Positions 7,984 through 19,700 of a stretch of 64,000 bases of DNA are shown here, in pieces. How positions within the stretch are numbered: position 1 is the first letter of the stretch; every line of letters begins with the position of its first letter. Position numbers and translations under genes: made by a program. Source of the DNA: Acinetobacter sp. NCu2D-2 (GTDB lineage Bacteria > Pseudomonadota > Gammaproteobacteria > Pseudomonadales > Moraxellaceae); assembly GCF_001647675.1 (NCBI RefSeq), contig NZ_CP015594.1, positions 2,294,001-2,358,000 on the forward strand, in the 5' to 3' direction. The notes under the pieces are model-generated. The model was given only the letters and a program-made list of their open reading frames with translations. It was not told the origin of the DNA and made no database searches.

Positions 7984-9946
7984 GGTTTGCTCTTTTTCCA
8001 GTAAGCATGGCATTATCTATATTACGCTGTTCAATCGCAATTTCTTTAGCCCAAACTCTACTGGTATCTATTTCCTTGGCTCGTTGTAACTGTGCTTTCG
8101 CTTCAATTAATTTACCTTGTAATCTATAAACCTGAGAAAATAGCAATCTACCATTGACATCTTCATGTAACGTGATCGCATGTTGCATAAACTCTTCACC
8201 TTTTTTAAAATCAGAAATCACTCCCACAAAATATTGTGTTAATAATTTATAAATTTCTGATTTTAAACGATTGTCTATTCCTTTGTTATCTAGTCCAGCA
8301 GCAATAATCGATATAGCTTGCTCATGAGGCACTTTACAAAAGCCATTAATTTGACAATTTGAAAAGGTGCTCAAAAAACTGACATTGCTATTTTGAAAGG
8401 GTTTATATTCCAAACGCCAGATTAATTCATTAATAGTTTGCTGTGAAACAGGGTTTCCGAGATAAGATGCTAAGTGTAACTCAGCAAACCAAGCACCATT
8501 CGCAGGTATATAGCTTTTTTTCGCTTTATTTAAGGCGTGTTGAGCAAGCTGTGCATAATGCATTTTTTGTTGTGAATTGGGCTCGTTTTGCATTAGTTTC
8601 ATATAAATACGAGCCAATTGATAATTAGCACGATCTGACTGTGGGTGCATCGCTGCTTCATATACTGCATGATCTACAAGATTTGACCAAATTTCGGAGC
8701 GTTGCCATGTTGTCCATGCTAAATTTGCAATATAGATAGCACTTAATATATAAATAAAAGGTTGAATTTTTTTATTTTTAATTTGGGCAATATAATAGAC
8801 TGCTGCAACTATAAAGCCAATGATGCCAAAGTAATTACGGTGTTCATGGACTAATTCAAGACTAATAAAAGTTGATTCGAGCAACTGACTTACCACATAC
8901 CAACCCCAAGCAAAAAGCAACATAGGGTGTTTTTTGAACAAGGTTATACAAGCTAGGCTAATTCCAAGCAGTCCAGCAAAAGAGTATAGGGTTGTTATTG
9001 GCTGAGTGATTGATTTGGAAATAGTAAAATCATCATGATATAAACTTAAATCCGAAAGTAATGGATAAAAGGTCATTTTTAGATAATAAAAAATCACTCG
9101 TGATTCGGTAAGTAGTCGCTCATCTAAAGTAAAATCACGTCTTGTGAAATTTACAGGGTTAAGATAGGGTGGCAATAAATATAAAAATATTAATCCAGCA
9201 GCAATTACTCCACCCCAAAGCATATGAATTAATTTAATTTTTTTGATATAAATCGGTTGAAATTGTAGGTTTTTAGCTTGGAAAATAATCAATTCAACCC
9301 AGTAAATTAAGGGGATAAATAAAATTCCAGATTCTTTACTTAGTATAGAGGCTAATAGGCTTAAAGCTACACCGCATAACGCAAATATAGTATTTAACCC
9401 CGTGATTGCTCGAGTACGCCAGAAACAATAAATAGCAAGTGCGAATAATCCGAATAATGTGGATAGGCTCGTCATGCGTTGTACAACATACAATACGCTG
9501 GTTAGATTTAAAGGGTGAATGAGCCATATTAAACTGACTAAACAAGCAAGATATACGGCAGATTGAAGCGGAATTCTTTGGTATTGGTGGCTTAGCCATT
9601 GAAATAATTTTAGGCTAATAATAAAAACCAATAAACCATTGATTAAGTGAATAAATAGATTCGTAAGTTTAAAATAAAAAGGCTCAAAACCTGTAAAATA
9701 ATAGTTTAAAGCAAAAGAAAGCATACTGATCGGACGACCCAATGGACCAGCATCACCAGAATACCAAGCAGATTTTAAATTTTCATAATCTAAAGCTGAA
9801 ATTGCTATTTTTTTATTATCAATAATATTTGCTATATCATCAAAAACATAATCACCATGTAATCCTGGAAAATACATTAAAAATGAAAATAATAATAAAA
9901 AAATTAAAATAAATATTGGTTTAATTTTATAAATTATTTTAATCAA
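7973..9946 (-). CDS. TMTC-like GT-C membrane glycosyltransferase with C-terminal TPRs
   Basis: This is a protein of about 657 residues. An N-terminal signal-anchor helix is followed by a periplasmic loop with FDDIANIIDN, the paired acidic residues expected of GT-C enzymes. GPLGRPISMLSFALNYYFTG and VLYVVQRMTSLSTLFGL are typical of the TMTC/DUF1736 family. About ten further membrane helices follow, then tetratricopeptide-like helices from about residue 420 (SDRANYQLARIYMK) to the end (RLLFSQVYRLQGKLIEAKAQLQRAKEID). Eukaryotic TMTCs are O-mannosyltransferases using dolichyl-phosphate mannose; a similar periplasmic reaction is inferred here. The TTG at 9946 is taken as start because GGGG lies six bases upstream; TTG at 9964 is possible. 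The IS5 element begins about 60 bases upstream and may have removed the promoter. Confidence 0.75.
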   Translation of the reverse strand: MIKIIYKIKPIFILIFLLLFSFLMYFPGLHGDYVFDDIANIIDNKKIAISALDYENLKSAWYSGDAGPLGRPISMLSFALNYYFTGFEPFYFKLTNLFIHLINGLLVFIISLKLFQWLSHQYQRIPLQSAVYLACLVSLIWLIHPLNLTSVLYVVQRMTSLSTLFGLFALAIYCFWRTRAITGLNTIFALCGVALSLLASILSKESGILFIPLIYWVELIIFQAKNLQFQPIYIKKIKLIHMLWGGVIAAGLIFLYLLPPYLNPVNFTRRDFTLDERLLTESRVIFYYLKMTFYPLLSDLSLYHDDFTISKSITQPITTLYSFAGLLGISLACITLFKKHPMLLFAWGWYVVSQLLESTFISLELVHEHRNYFGIIGFIVAAVYYIAQIKNKKIQPFIYILSAIYIANLAWTTWQRSEIWSNLVDHAVYEAAMHPQSDRANYQLARIYMKLMQNEPNSQQKMHYAQLAQHALNKAKKSYIPANGAWFAELHLASYLGNPVSQQTINELIWRLEYKPFQNSNVSFLSTFSNCQINGFCKVPHEQAISIIAAGLDNKGIDNRLKSEIYKLLTQYFVGVISDFKKGEEFMQHAITLHEDVNGRLLFSQVYRLQGKLIEAKAQLQRAKEIDTSRVWAKEIAIEQRNIDNAMLTGKRANHES

Positions 9947-10007
9947 ATCAAGCCCCAAATACAAAAATCAGAAAATTCATCTTACTAGTAAAACTTTATA
10001 AAAAACA

Positions 10008-11046
10008 GGCTTTGTTGCACAAACCTATCTGTAAAGGCTTTTTCAGCGATATAATTTTCAAATGAAGAAGCCTACACACAAAATCTACCGCACAACCAAT
10101 TGGCCCGCATATAACCGAGCACTCATAAGTCGCGGAAATATTGCCATTTGGTTTGATCCTGCTACGCAATGGTATGCTCCATCAAAAGGCAAACAAGGGC
10201 GAAATCAAACCTACTCCGACGCAGCTATCCAATGCTGCTTAATGATTAAATCCTTATTCCGTCTATCTTTACGTATGGTCACTGGCTTTGTGCAAAGTCT
10301 GATTAAACTTTGCGGATTAAATTGGACCGCACCAGATTACAGTACGCTTTGTAGAAGACAAAAGCATATTGATATTGCAATCAGCTACCAAAAAAGTAGC
10401 GATGGGCTGCATCTACTCGTAGACTCTACAGGCATGAAGTTTCTAGGTGAGGGCGAATGGAAACGCAAGAAACATGGATCTGAATATCGTCGCCAATGGC
10501 GTAAACTACATATTGGTATAGATGCCAAAACCCTACAAATACGCGCTATTCAGCTCACAACCAATAATGTCAGTGATTCACAGGTGCTTGGTGATTTACT
10601 TAATCAGATTCCACAAGATGAGCAGATTGACTCTGTTTATACCGATGGAGCTTATGACACCAAGCAATGCCGTCAGGTCATTGCAGATCGGCAAGCACAT
10701 GCGGTGATTCCACCTAGAAAAAATGCGAAACCATGGAAAGATACAAAGAGTAGCTCGCTAGAGCGAAATGAATTACTTCGAACAGTTAAACGTTTAGGCA
10801 GGACATTATGGAAAAAATGGTCAGGCTATCATCGCCGCAGTTTGGTGGAAACCAAGATGCATTGCATCAAATTATTAGGCGATAAATTAATGGCAAGAAG
10901 CTTTCCTAGTCAGGTGAATGAAATTCATGCACGTGTAGCAGTCCTCAACAGATTTACGGAATTAGGTCGACCACTTACCCAAGTTACGCCTTAAATTTGG
11001 CTCAATTAGGGGCACTTTGCATTTCAAATCTTTGTGCAACAAAGCC
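10008..11046 (+). mobile_element. IS5-family insertion sequence
   Basis: A 1039-bp element is bounded by perfect 16-bp inverted repeats GGCTTTGTTGCACAAA (10008-10023 and 11031-11046). A single transposase gene fills it. The nine bases outside the left end (taaaaaaca) and the right end (ttttaaagc) do not match, so there is no target duplication at this size. Its right end encodes the last residues of the adjacent minus-strand gene. Confidence 0.9.
10062..10994 (+). CDS. IS5-family transposase
   Basis: This is a 310-residue DDE transposase that appears intact. The catalytic residues can be placed at D121 (LLVDSTGMK), D195 (VYTDGAYDT) and E263 (RRSLVETKMH), with the Y-2-R-3-E-6-K-type spacing around the glutamate common in IS5/IS4 relatives. 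The N-terminal region (WPAYNRALISRGNIAIWFDP) matches the IS903/IS427-like subgroup. The stop codon lies about 50 bases before the right inverted repeat. Confidence 0.93.
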   Translation: MKKPTHKIYRTTNWPAYNRALISRGNIAIWFDPATQWYAPSKGKQGRNQTYSDAAIQCCLMIKSLFRLSLRMVTGFVQSLIKLCGLNWTAPDYSTLCRRQKHIDIAISYQKSSDGLHLLVDSTGMKFLGEGEWKRKKHGSEYRRQWRKLHIGIDAKTLQIRAIQLTTNNVSDSQVLGDLLNQIPQDEQIDSVYTDGAYDTKQCRQVIADRQAHAVIPPRKNAKPWKDTKSSSLERNELLRTVKRLGRTLWKKWSGYHRRSLVETKMHCIKLLGDKLMARSFPSQVNEIHARVAVLNRFTELGRPLTQVTP

Positions 11047-11502
11047 TTTTAAAGCTGTATCAACTCTAGCTGTTGCATACTCAATACTTTGAATTTCACG
11101 CTGCTGAGCAAAAATTTGAATCGCAGGATGTAACTGTTCTGAACAACTTGCATCATTGCTAAAGTATTTTAACGTCTTGGTTTCGGCAAAATAAATTGCA
11201 GCAAACAATCGCCCATCTTTAAAAACAATAACCGATGAAGCACCTAAACTGGATGCAGACCTACCTTCATAATACAAAGCCTCATCTGTTTTCAGTAAAT
11301 AGAGGGCTGAGTAATGTTCAAAATTAGATTGGAATTTTTGATAATCGTGCTTTAACAGCTTTTGAAGTTCTGTTTGCATTTTTTGATTCGAAGCGATTTG
11401 AGCAACTGATGAAATATCTGAATAATGAGCTAAGTCTAATGCTTGTGTCTGGGTAACCGTGGAAAGAAGCAAAATAAGAGCAAGATAATATTTATTCTTC
11501 AT
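11002..11502 (-). CDS. Exported protein of unknown function, C-terminus replaced by IS5 end
   Basis: The family is not recognised. The first 22 residues are a typical signal peptide (MKNKYYLALILLLSTVTQTQALD), so the product is probably periplasmic. The mature part contains a single cysteine and a mixed strand region (SSVIVFKDGRLFAAIYF). The last 16 residues, GFVAQRFEMQSAPN and the two before it, are encoded by the right end of the IS5 element, so the natural 3' end is missing. It stands alone, more than 300 bases from the LemA/TPM operon. It may be a pseudogene remnant. Confidence 0.55.
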   Translation of the reverse strand: MKNKYYLALILLLSTVTQTQALDLAHYSDISSVAQIASNQKMQTELQKLLKHDYQKFQSNFEHYSALYLLKTDEALYYEGRSASSLGASSVIVFKDGRLFAAIYFAETKTLKYFSNDASCSEQLHPAIQIFAQQREIQSIEYATARVDTALKGFVAQRFEMQSAPN

Positions 11503-11810
11503 ATCAAATTTATTATTTTTATGTCCATACGAGCTTACTTATGGATTGTTCATTTTATATGGACACTTATGGAGTATCGATAAGGGTAAAACCCTTTTGA
11601 ACTGATTTCATAACATTCTCCACAAATGTTTTATGTTTATTTATAAGCTTAATTGTTAAAGCTATTTATATTTAGCATCTAACGTGCCAACTTTTATTAT
11701 AGTAATTTTGACAGAAAAAACAGCACTTTAAAAAAATATTTTTTTATTTGTAATTTTTAGGTTTCATTTTGTGTAACTAAGTGACATTTTTTGTCAGCAT
11801 CTAACGACTT
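11503..11810. other. Intergenic region without a recognisable gene
   Basis: This is an AT-rich gap between the TPM gene end and the start of the truncated exported-protein gene. It should hold the promoter of the latter on the minus strand. Only weak structure is visible: a 5-bp hairpin AAGGG/CCCTT near 11580, and the 11-mer AGCATCTAACG twice (11674-11684 and 11796-11806). No coding or RNA gene is seen. Confidence 0.5.
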
Positions 11811-12371
11811 TTAATTCAGGATAATCGGATGATTCGTTAATTCATTATTTTGGTCTTTTAATCTCCGATCATAGTATTCATCTAATACCTGCCCAATTTG
11901 TAGAATTCCATCTACGACAGCTTGCCTGTAATTTTTTTCCTGAAACTCTTTCACAATTGTTTGGCAAATTTTCTCCCAAATGTCTTGGGTTGTTGCTTGC
12001 TTTACCCCGCGATCAATCACGATTTCTACTTTTTGCTCACACAGGTTTAAATACAACAGAACGCCACTATTATATTCCGTATCCCAAACACCCAATTCTG
12101 CAAATAACTGACGTGCACGCGCACAAGTATCCTGATAATACGCTTGATTAGCAGGAATATGACCTTCAATCACGACCTGAATTTCACCCACATGTCCATG
12201 CTCAGCCTGAGTTACAGCTTGTGCAATGGCATCTTGGTCTTGCTTATTAAAATAGCGTTTTGTCGCAGGCATATAACACGCATGTTTTAACCAACGCTTA
12301 AAACTTGGTTGTACCACTTCTTCAGTTTTAGGTTTGGTTAAAATTTCCGTCGTTTCTGTTGCTGTTACCAT
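11811..12371 (-). CDS. TPM-domain cytoplasmic protein
   Basis: This is a 186-residue protein with a TPM-type domain (GEIQVVIEGHIP, then WDTEYNSGVLLYLNLCEQKVEIVIDRGV) at about residues 55-160. It has no signal peptide or membrane segment, unlike the upstream paralogue. Its ATG overlaps the stop of that gene by seven bases (ATGGTAA), so translation is coupled. It is the last gene of a lemA-TPM-TPM operon. The role is unclear; the family is linked to envelope stress and membrane-protein quality control. Confidence 0.8.
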   Translation of the reverse strand: MVTATETTEILTKPKTEEVVQPSFKRWLKHACYMPATKRYFNKQDQDAIAQAVTQAEHGHVGEIQVVIEGHIPANQAYYQDTCARARQLFAELGVWDTEYNSGVLLYLNLCEQKVEIVIDRGVKQATTQDIWEKICQTIVKEFQEKNYRQAVVDGILQIGQVLDEYYDRRLKDQNNELTNHPIILN

Positions 12372-13402
12372 GATCCTGATGCTCCTCCCCCACCAAAGCC
12401 GCCACCGCCGCCACTAAATCCACCGCCACCACGACCGCCGCCAAAACCACCACCACGTCCACCTGATGAGAGAAATAGTTGGAAAATCGTTTGTGCAATC
12501 GCAGTGATGAGCAAAAAGAAAATACCGCCACCAATCAATAAACTGGTGATTAAGCCTGCGCCATTCACTAATCCTGCTGCTACACCTGCAACAGCAGCTG
12601 TAGATGCACTTAATCGTTTACCAACAATAAATGACCCAATAATGCCAGCGACTAAAATAAATAAAGCAGTATTAAAGGTTTTTTCTTTGGCTTGTTGCTC
12701 GTGAAGCGCTTGTTCTTGACGTTCTTTTAAATCTTGCGCAGCCTTTGCCGCAATTTCCGGATCTAAATTTAAAATACGTTCAATTTCAGCTAAACCTGCA
12801 TCAATCCCTTGAGCATATTGAGCTTGCTTAAAATATGGCGTGATTTTTTGATTAATAATCCGACTGACAATAATGTCAGGTAAAACACCTTCAAGTCCAT
12901 AACCTGTCAGGATTTGTATACGACGATCATTAACCGCGATTGCCATCAATACACCATTATCTTGTTTGGCTGAACCGAGTTGCCATTTCTCAGCTACACG
13001 CATCGCATAACCAAAAATATCTTCCTGACCTGTCGTGGGTACAATCACAACACCAATTTGCGCTTTGCCTTGTTCATGCAAATTTAATATGCGCTGACTG
13101 ATTTGCTGTTTTTCAGTTACCGATAATAAATTAGCTTGATCTACCACAGGTTCATTCAGTGTTGGCAGCCCCCGAATGGATTCCCCATCTGCCATATCAT
13201 TAGCAATCTGTGGTTGCTGAACGGTTGATTCAGAGTCTGTTGGGGATTGGACTTGCTGATTGTTTTGCTGCTGATCTTTCAGAATTTTACTCGCAATCAC
13301 AACCTCTTCTGCTGTATCCGTTGCAGTCGCGACTTCAGCCCACGTGAAATGACTCATCATCAGCATCCATATGATGATCAGATATCGAGTAATATTCCAC
13401 AT
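12365..13402 (-). CDS. TPM-domain membrane protein with Gly-rich tail (YgcG family)
   Basis: The protein has a signal peptide (WNITRYLIIIWMLMMSHFTWA), a linker rich in Gln/Ser, and a TPM domain from VVDQANLLSVTEKQQI to about residue 220 (TGYGLEGVLPDIIVSRII). Two membrane helices follow, then a glycine/phenylalanine-rich tail (GGRGGGFGGGRGGGGFSG). This architecture is that of YgcG proteins, which occur next to LemA. The ATG at 13402 is preferred because it starts the signal peptide and follows AGGA; an ATG at 13429 is also possible. It lies about 50 bases downstream of lemA. Confidence 0.82.
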   Translation of the reverse strand: MWNITRYLIIIWMLMMSHFTWAEVATATDTAEEVVIASKILKDQQQNNQQVQSPTDSESTVQQPQIANDMADGESIRGLPTLNEPVVDQANLLSVTEKQQISQRILNLHEQGKAQIGVVIVPTTGQEDIFGYAMRVAEKWQLGSAKQDNGVLMAIAVNDRRIQILTGYGLEGVLPDIIVSRIINQKITPYFKQAQYAQGIDAGLAEIERILNLDPEIAAKAAQDLKERQEQALHEQQAKEKTFNTALFILVAGIIGSFIVGKRLSASTAAVAGVAAGLVNGAGLITSLLIGGGIFFLLITAIAQTIFQLFLSSGGRGGGFGGGRGGGGFSGGGGGFGGGGASGSW

Positions 13403-13453
13403 GGTCTGTTTTTTCCTGAAATTCAGCATCTAGATTTTCCCGATTAAATTACT

Positions 13454-14044
13454 TTAATCAAAAGAGACTTTAGGTGCATTTTGCGCAGCTTGATCCGCAC
13501 TAAAGTTTGGCTTGGTATCCATACCGATCACTTTTGCAGTCATCACTTGCGGGAATTGACGCACATAAGAGTTATAGTCTTGCACAGTAGTGATATAACG
13601 GTTACGCGCTACAGCAATACGGTTTTCTGTACCTTCGAGCTGAACTTGTAAATCACGGAATTGTTCATTGGCTTTTAAATCTGGATAATTTTCCGAAACT
13701 GCAATCAAACGTGATAAAGCACTGGTCATCTGTGCTTGTGCCTGTTGATATTTTTCAAACAGCGCAGGGTTTTCTAAAACTTCTTTATCGACTTTTAAGC
13801 CTGCAACATTGGCACGTGCCTGAGTCACCTCAGTCAGTACTTGCTCTTCATGTTTCGCATAGCCTTTAACAACATTGACCAAATTTGGCACCAAGTCGGC
13901 ACGACGTTGATATTGGTTTTGCACCTCAGACCAGGATGCTGTCACTGCCTCATCTTTGACTTGCAACGTGTTATAGCCACAGCCTGTGAGCGTTAAGGTA
14001 CTCGCCATCGCCAAGGCAAGGACTGTATTTTTCATTAAGCGCAT
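13454..14044 (-). CDS. lemA: LemA-family lipoprotein
   Basis: This is a LemA protein with a lipoprotein signal: the lipobox LTGC places the acylated cysteine at residue 22. The core (WSEVQNQYQRRADLVPNLVNVVKGYAKHE and NRYITTVQDYNSYVRQFP) is characteristic, forming a helical coiled fold facing the periplasm. The start at 14044 is favoured because GAGG lies nine bases upstream; the ATG at 14053 touches that GAGG. It is the first gene of a lemA-TPM-TPM operon. The molecular role of LemA is not settled. Confidence 0.88.
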   Translation of the reverse strand: MRLMKNTVLALAMASTLTLTGCGYNTLQVKDEAVTASWSEVQNQYQRRADLVPNLVNVVKGYAKHEEQVLTEVTQARANVAGLKVDKEVLENPALFEKYQQAQAQMTSALSRLIAVSENYPDLKANEQFRDLQVQLEGTENRIAVARNRYITTVQDYNSYVRQFPQVMTAKVIGMDTKPNFSADQAAQNAPKVSFD

Positions 14045-14144
14045 CGAATTCATCCTCTATTATTTATTTGTATTTGTTTACATAAATCCATTTTATACGG
14101 AACTGCACATTGTTTTGTTTATTTTATATAAAGATCAACAATTA

Positions 14145-14171
14145 AAAATAAAGCCCATCATCTGGGCTTTT
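14145..14171 (-). terminator. Rho-independent terminator of the metal hydrolase gene
   Basis: The stem AAAGCCCA/TGGGCTTT (14150-14157 with 14163-14170) has a five-base loop and is followed on the minus strand by TATTTTTAAT. It starts eight bases past the stop of the minus-strand gene ending at 14179. Confidence 0.85.
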
Positions 14172-14178
14172 CAATTAT

Positions 14179-15063
14179 TTAACAAGGTAATGTGATTGGC
14201 TTATTTTCAACAAAGCCTTCTAGTGAATACTCTTGGGCTAAGCGTACTTTCCAATATTTGACGATGTCCGTGTAATCAATATCTGACGGATGAAAATCTG
14301 CTTTGTAATAGGATAAATATTCAGGTAAAAGTTGAATCAACATTTTACCCAGCAAATAAAGTCCAAATATATTTCCACCGACTTTCGGTACACTTTTTTT
14401 CTTATCTTGTAGAAAGAGTCGTGTGGCTGAATAAAAAGTTAAGCTGGCAAAACCTGTCGTGACGCTGCGCATAATTAACCGGCGCAATTTATCATCTTTA
14501 TACACATGCTGATACACATCAAAGGCCACTGCACGGTGTTCAATTTCCTCAATAGCATGCCAGACCCAAAGTTTCACTGCATCTTCATCAAGCGTACTCA
14601 ACACTTCAGGATGCCTTAAAATATATCCACCCAACAGTGCAGTAAAATGCTCGAAGGCACAGGTGATTGCAAGCTGTACTTTAGGATCGAGTTTTTTCAC
14701 ATACTGATCCTTACGCGCCAACCAAGCTTGAAAGCGATCTAAATTGTAATCATCACTGCGCCATGCATCATTGAACTCAGTATGTGCTTTCGAGTGCATG
14801 GCTTCTTGTCCAATAAATGCCGCAATTTGTGCCTGTAACTTTTCATCCTTTACACGGTCTCGCACATTACGCACGCTATGTACAAAGAATTGCTCACCGA
14901 TGGGAAATGTCGAAGATAAAGCGGTTAATAAATGCGACATTACGGGTGAATTAGCAAAGTAATGTCGAGAAATCTTGTGTGGATTAAATTGTAATCGTCT
15001 TACGGTAATACCAATCGCTTTGGGTCGGTTTTGATAAGCCTTTTGTGTCGTCTGCTGTGTCAT
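14179..15063 (-). CDS. Metal-dependent hydrolase, ferritin-like diiron fold (PF10118 type)
   Basis: This 294-residue protein belongs to the family annotated as predicted metal-dependent hydrolase (PF10118). Candidate diiron ligands are E57, E87 with H90/H94 (QEAMHSKAH), E138 (FEHFTA), and E172/E175/H176 (IEEIEHRAV), which together give the EXXH pairs of a four-helix bundle. A hydrophobic stretch near residues 205-240 could contact membrane. The start ATG follows GAGAATAAAA. It is monocistronic with its own terminator. The substrate is unknown. Confidence 0.8.
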   Translation of the reverse strand: MTQQTTQKAYQNRPKAIGITVRRLQFNPHKISRHYFANSPVMSHLLTALSSTFPIGEQFFVHSVRNVRDRVKDEKLQAQIAAFIGQEAMHSKAHTEFNDAWRSDDYNLDRFQAWLARKDQYVKKLDPKVQLAITCAFEHFTALLGGYILRHPEVLSTLDEDAVKLWVWHAIEEIEHRAVAFDVYQHVYKDDKLRRLIMRSVTTGFASLTFYSATRLFLQDKKKSVPKVGGNIFGLYLLGKMLIQLLPEYLSYYKADFHPSDIDYTDIVKYWKVRLAQEYSLEGFVENKPITLPC

Positions 15064-15208
15064 TTTTATTCTCAGTCATTCCGTATTGAGCACAGTATGT
15101 GAATGAAGTCACAAAATCGAAATAGCCAAAATGCTTATTGAGTTTGTAAAAAGGCTCAAATTTATTGTTTTTAATGTTCTAATTATTGAACGTGTAATGC
15201 CAAAATTT

Positions 15209-15238
15209 AAAAAATAAAACCCGCACAGGGCGGGTTTT
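15209..15238 (-). terminator. Terminator of the gltBD operon
   Basis: The perfect nine-base stem AAAACCCGC/GCGGGTTTT (15216-15224 with 15230-15238) is followed on the minus strand by ATTTTTT. It lies 30 bases beyond the gltD stop codon. Confidence 0.9.
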
Positions 15239-15268
15239 ATTTAAATATCAATGAATATTTAGAGCAGA

Positions 15269-16738
<1,470 letters not shown>

Positions 16739-16765
16739 CTACCTATATATCTGCAAGTAGTGGAA

Positions 16766-19700
16766 TTATTGTGGATCAGCTTGAGTTGTTTTTAACAACG
16801 TCTGCAAGTTTGCAGCTTTTGGTTTCACCAGCCAGAATTTACGGCTGTAGAAATCAAACTCATTGCGGATCTTATACGCCCAAGCACTACCTGTTTCTTT
16901 AATGTGTTCATCTAAGATACGAAGTAAGAATGATTGATGCTCTTCCATCGCTTCAGTTGAAATACGGTTCAGTTCGATCAATTCGTGATTGTAATGATCA
17001 ACGAAGTCATTATCTAAATCAAGAACATAAGCGAAACCACCAGTCATACCTGCACCGAAGTTATGACCTACTTTACCAAGTACAGTCACAATACCGCCAG
17101 TCATATATTCACAGCAGTGATCGCCTGCACCTTCAATTACAGCAAACGCACCTGAGTTACGTACCGCGAAACGTTCACCCGCAGTACCCGCAGCAAAGAG
17201 TTTACCGCCTGTCGCACCGTATAAGCAGGTATTACCAATGATGGCAGTTTCTTGAGTTTGGAAAGGTGAACCTTTTGGTGGGAAGATCGATACTCGACCA
17301 CCAGCCATACCTTTACCCACATAGTCATTCGCATCACCTTCAAGGCTGATATGCAAACCACCTGCGTTCCAAACACCGAGTGACTGACCTGCTGTCCCTT
17401 TTAACTTCACTTTAACTGGATGCGCTTCCATGCTGAGGTTGCCATAACGTTTTGCAATCTCACCTGAAATACGTGCACCAATCGAACGGTCACAGTTACC
17501 AATGCTATAACTGAACTCACCACCTGTGCCTTCTTCAATGGCAGGTAGCATATCTGCAACCATTTGTTCAGCAAGAACACCCTTATCAAACGGTTCATTG
17601 CCTTGAACTTCGCAGTACTGCGCTTTACCTTCAGCAGCAGGATGTGACTGCAACAATGCACTTAAGTCTAAGTTAGCATGTTTATCGGTTTCACCTGGTA
17701 GCATTTCAAGTAAGTCAGTACGACCAATCAGGTCTTTCAGGCTTGATACACCAAGCGCTGCCAACCATTCACGTGTTTCTTCTGCAATAAAGTGGAAGAA
17801 GTTAATCAACATTTCAGGTTCACCAATATAGTGTTCCTGACGTAAATGGCCTTGTTGAGTCGCAACACCGGTCGCACAGTTATTTAAGTGACAGATACGA
17901 AGATATTTACAACCAAGTGCAATCATTGGTGTCGAACCGAAACCAAAACTTTCTGCACCCAAGATTGCTGCTTTCACAACATCGAGACCTGTTTTCAAAC
18001 CACCATCAGTTTGAACGCGAACTTTACCACGTAGATCGTTAACACGAAGTGCTTGATGCGCCTCGCTTAAACCAAGCTCCCATGGAGAACCTGCATGGTG
18101 AATTGAGGAAAGTGGAGAAGCCGCTGTACCGCCGTCATAACCTGAAATGGTAATGAAATCGGCATAAGCTTTCGCTACACCTGCCGCAATCGTACCAACA
18201 CCTGGCTCTGAAACAAGCTTAACTGACACCATCGCCTGTGGGTTAACTTGTTTTAAATCGAAGATTAACTGTGATAAATCTTCAATTGAGTAAATGTCGT
18301 GATGCGGAGGTGGCGAAATAAGGGTAACGCCTGGTACAGAGTAGCGTAAACGCGCAATTAAGCCATTCACTTTACCACCCGGCAACTGACCACCTTCACC
18401 TGGTTTTGCACCTTGTGCCACTTTAATTTGAAGGACTTCTGCAGAAGTTAAGTATGCAGGTGTCACACCAAAACGGCCTGATGCAATTTGTTTGATTTTC
18501 GAGTTACGAATTGTGCCGTAACGCGCTGGGTCTTCACCACCCTCACCAGAGTTGGAACGACCACCAATAGTGTTCATTGCAATCGCAATGGCTTCATGCG
18601 CTTCAGGTGAAAGTGCACCTAAAGACATACCCGCAGAGTCGAAGCGCGGCAGAATTTCTTCTACAGATTCAACTTGCTCAAGCGGAATTGAATTTTCTGT
18701 TTTAAGTTTCAACAAGTCACGAATGGTTGCGACTGGACGTGTATTGACAAGCTCTGCATATTCTTTGAAATCTGCATATTTGCCTGAACGCACAGCTTTA
18801 TGTAAGGCATTGATTACATCAGGGTTAAATGCATGGTATTCCTTATCGAATACGAATTTCAGCATACCGCCTTGATCGATTGGCTTACGAGATTTCCATG
18901 CCAAAGATGCTAATTTTTTCAGATCATTTTCAAGATCGCTGAATGACGCACCTTTAATACGGCTTGGTACACCTGTGAAGCATTTGTTAACCACTTCATC
19001 AGATAAACCGACAGCTTCGAATAACTGACCGCCACGGTAAGATGCAACAGTCGAGATACCCATTTTCGAAAGAACTTTAAGTAGACCTTTCTCAATACCT
19101 TTACGGAAGTTTGATTGCGCGTGAATTGGATCACCCAATAACTCACCTTTGGCAATCAAATCATTAATCACATCGTAAGCAAGGTATGGATAGATTGCTG
19201 TCGCACCAAAGCCTAACATCACAGCAAACTGATGCGCGTCACGTGCTAAACCAGTTTCAACAATAATATTGGCATCCGTACGTAGACCTGAATTAATCAA
19301 GTGATGATGTACAGCACCTGTTGCCATCAATGCATTGGCTGGTAGGTAACCTTGACGAATTTTCTTATCTGAAAGAACCAGTAAAGTTTTACCATCACGA
19401 ATCGCTTGAGCAGCTTCTTCACAGATACGTGCAATCGCAGCTTCAAGACCTTCTGACTCTTCATAGTTCAAGTCGATATCAGCAATTTCATACCCCTTAC
19501 GACCGAGCGTACGGATTTGATGCATTTTAGAGTTCGACAATACTGGGCTTGAAATAATCAGACGATCCGCATGTTCAGGGCCTTGCTCAAAGACGTTTTG
19601 TTCACGACCTAAACAGGTTTCAAGCGACATCACAATTGATTCACGTAATGGATCGATTGGTGGGTTTGTGACTTGGGCAAACTGTTGACGGAAATAATCC

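Noticed and set aside
11674-11806. Repeated 11-mer AGCATCTAACG as a mobile element trace or operator
   Set aside because: There are only two copies in an AT-rich gap, with no inverted arms and no nearby gene start that both would serve.
12328-12534. Separate Val/Ala-rich ORF on the minus strand
   Set aside because: It is the glycine-rich tail of the TPM protein read in another frame; the repeated GGN codons keep the other frame open.
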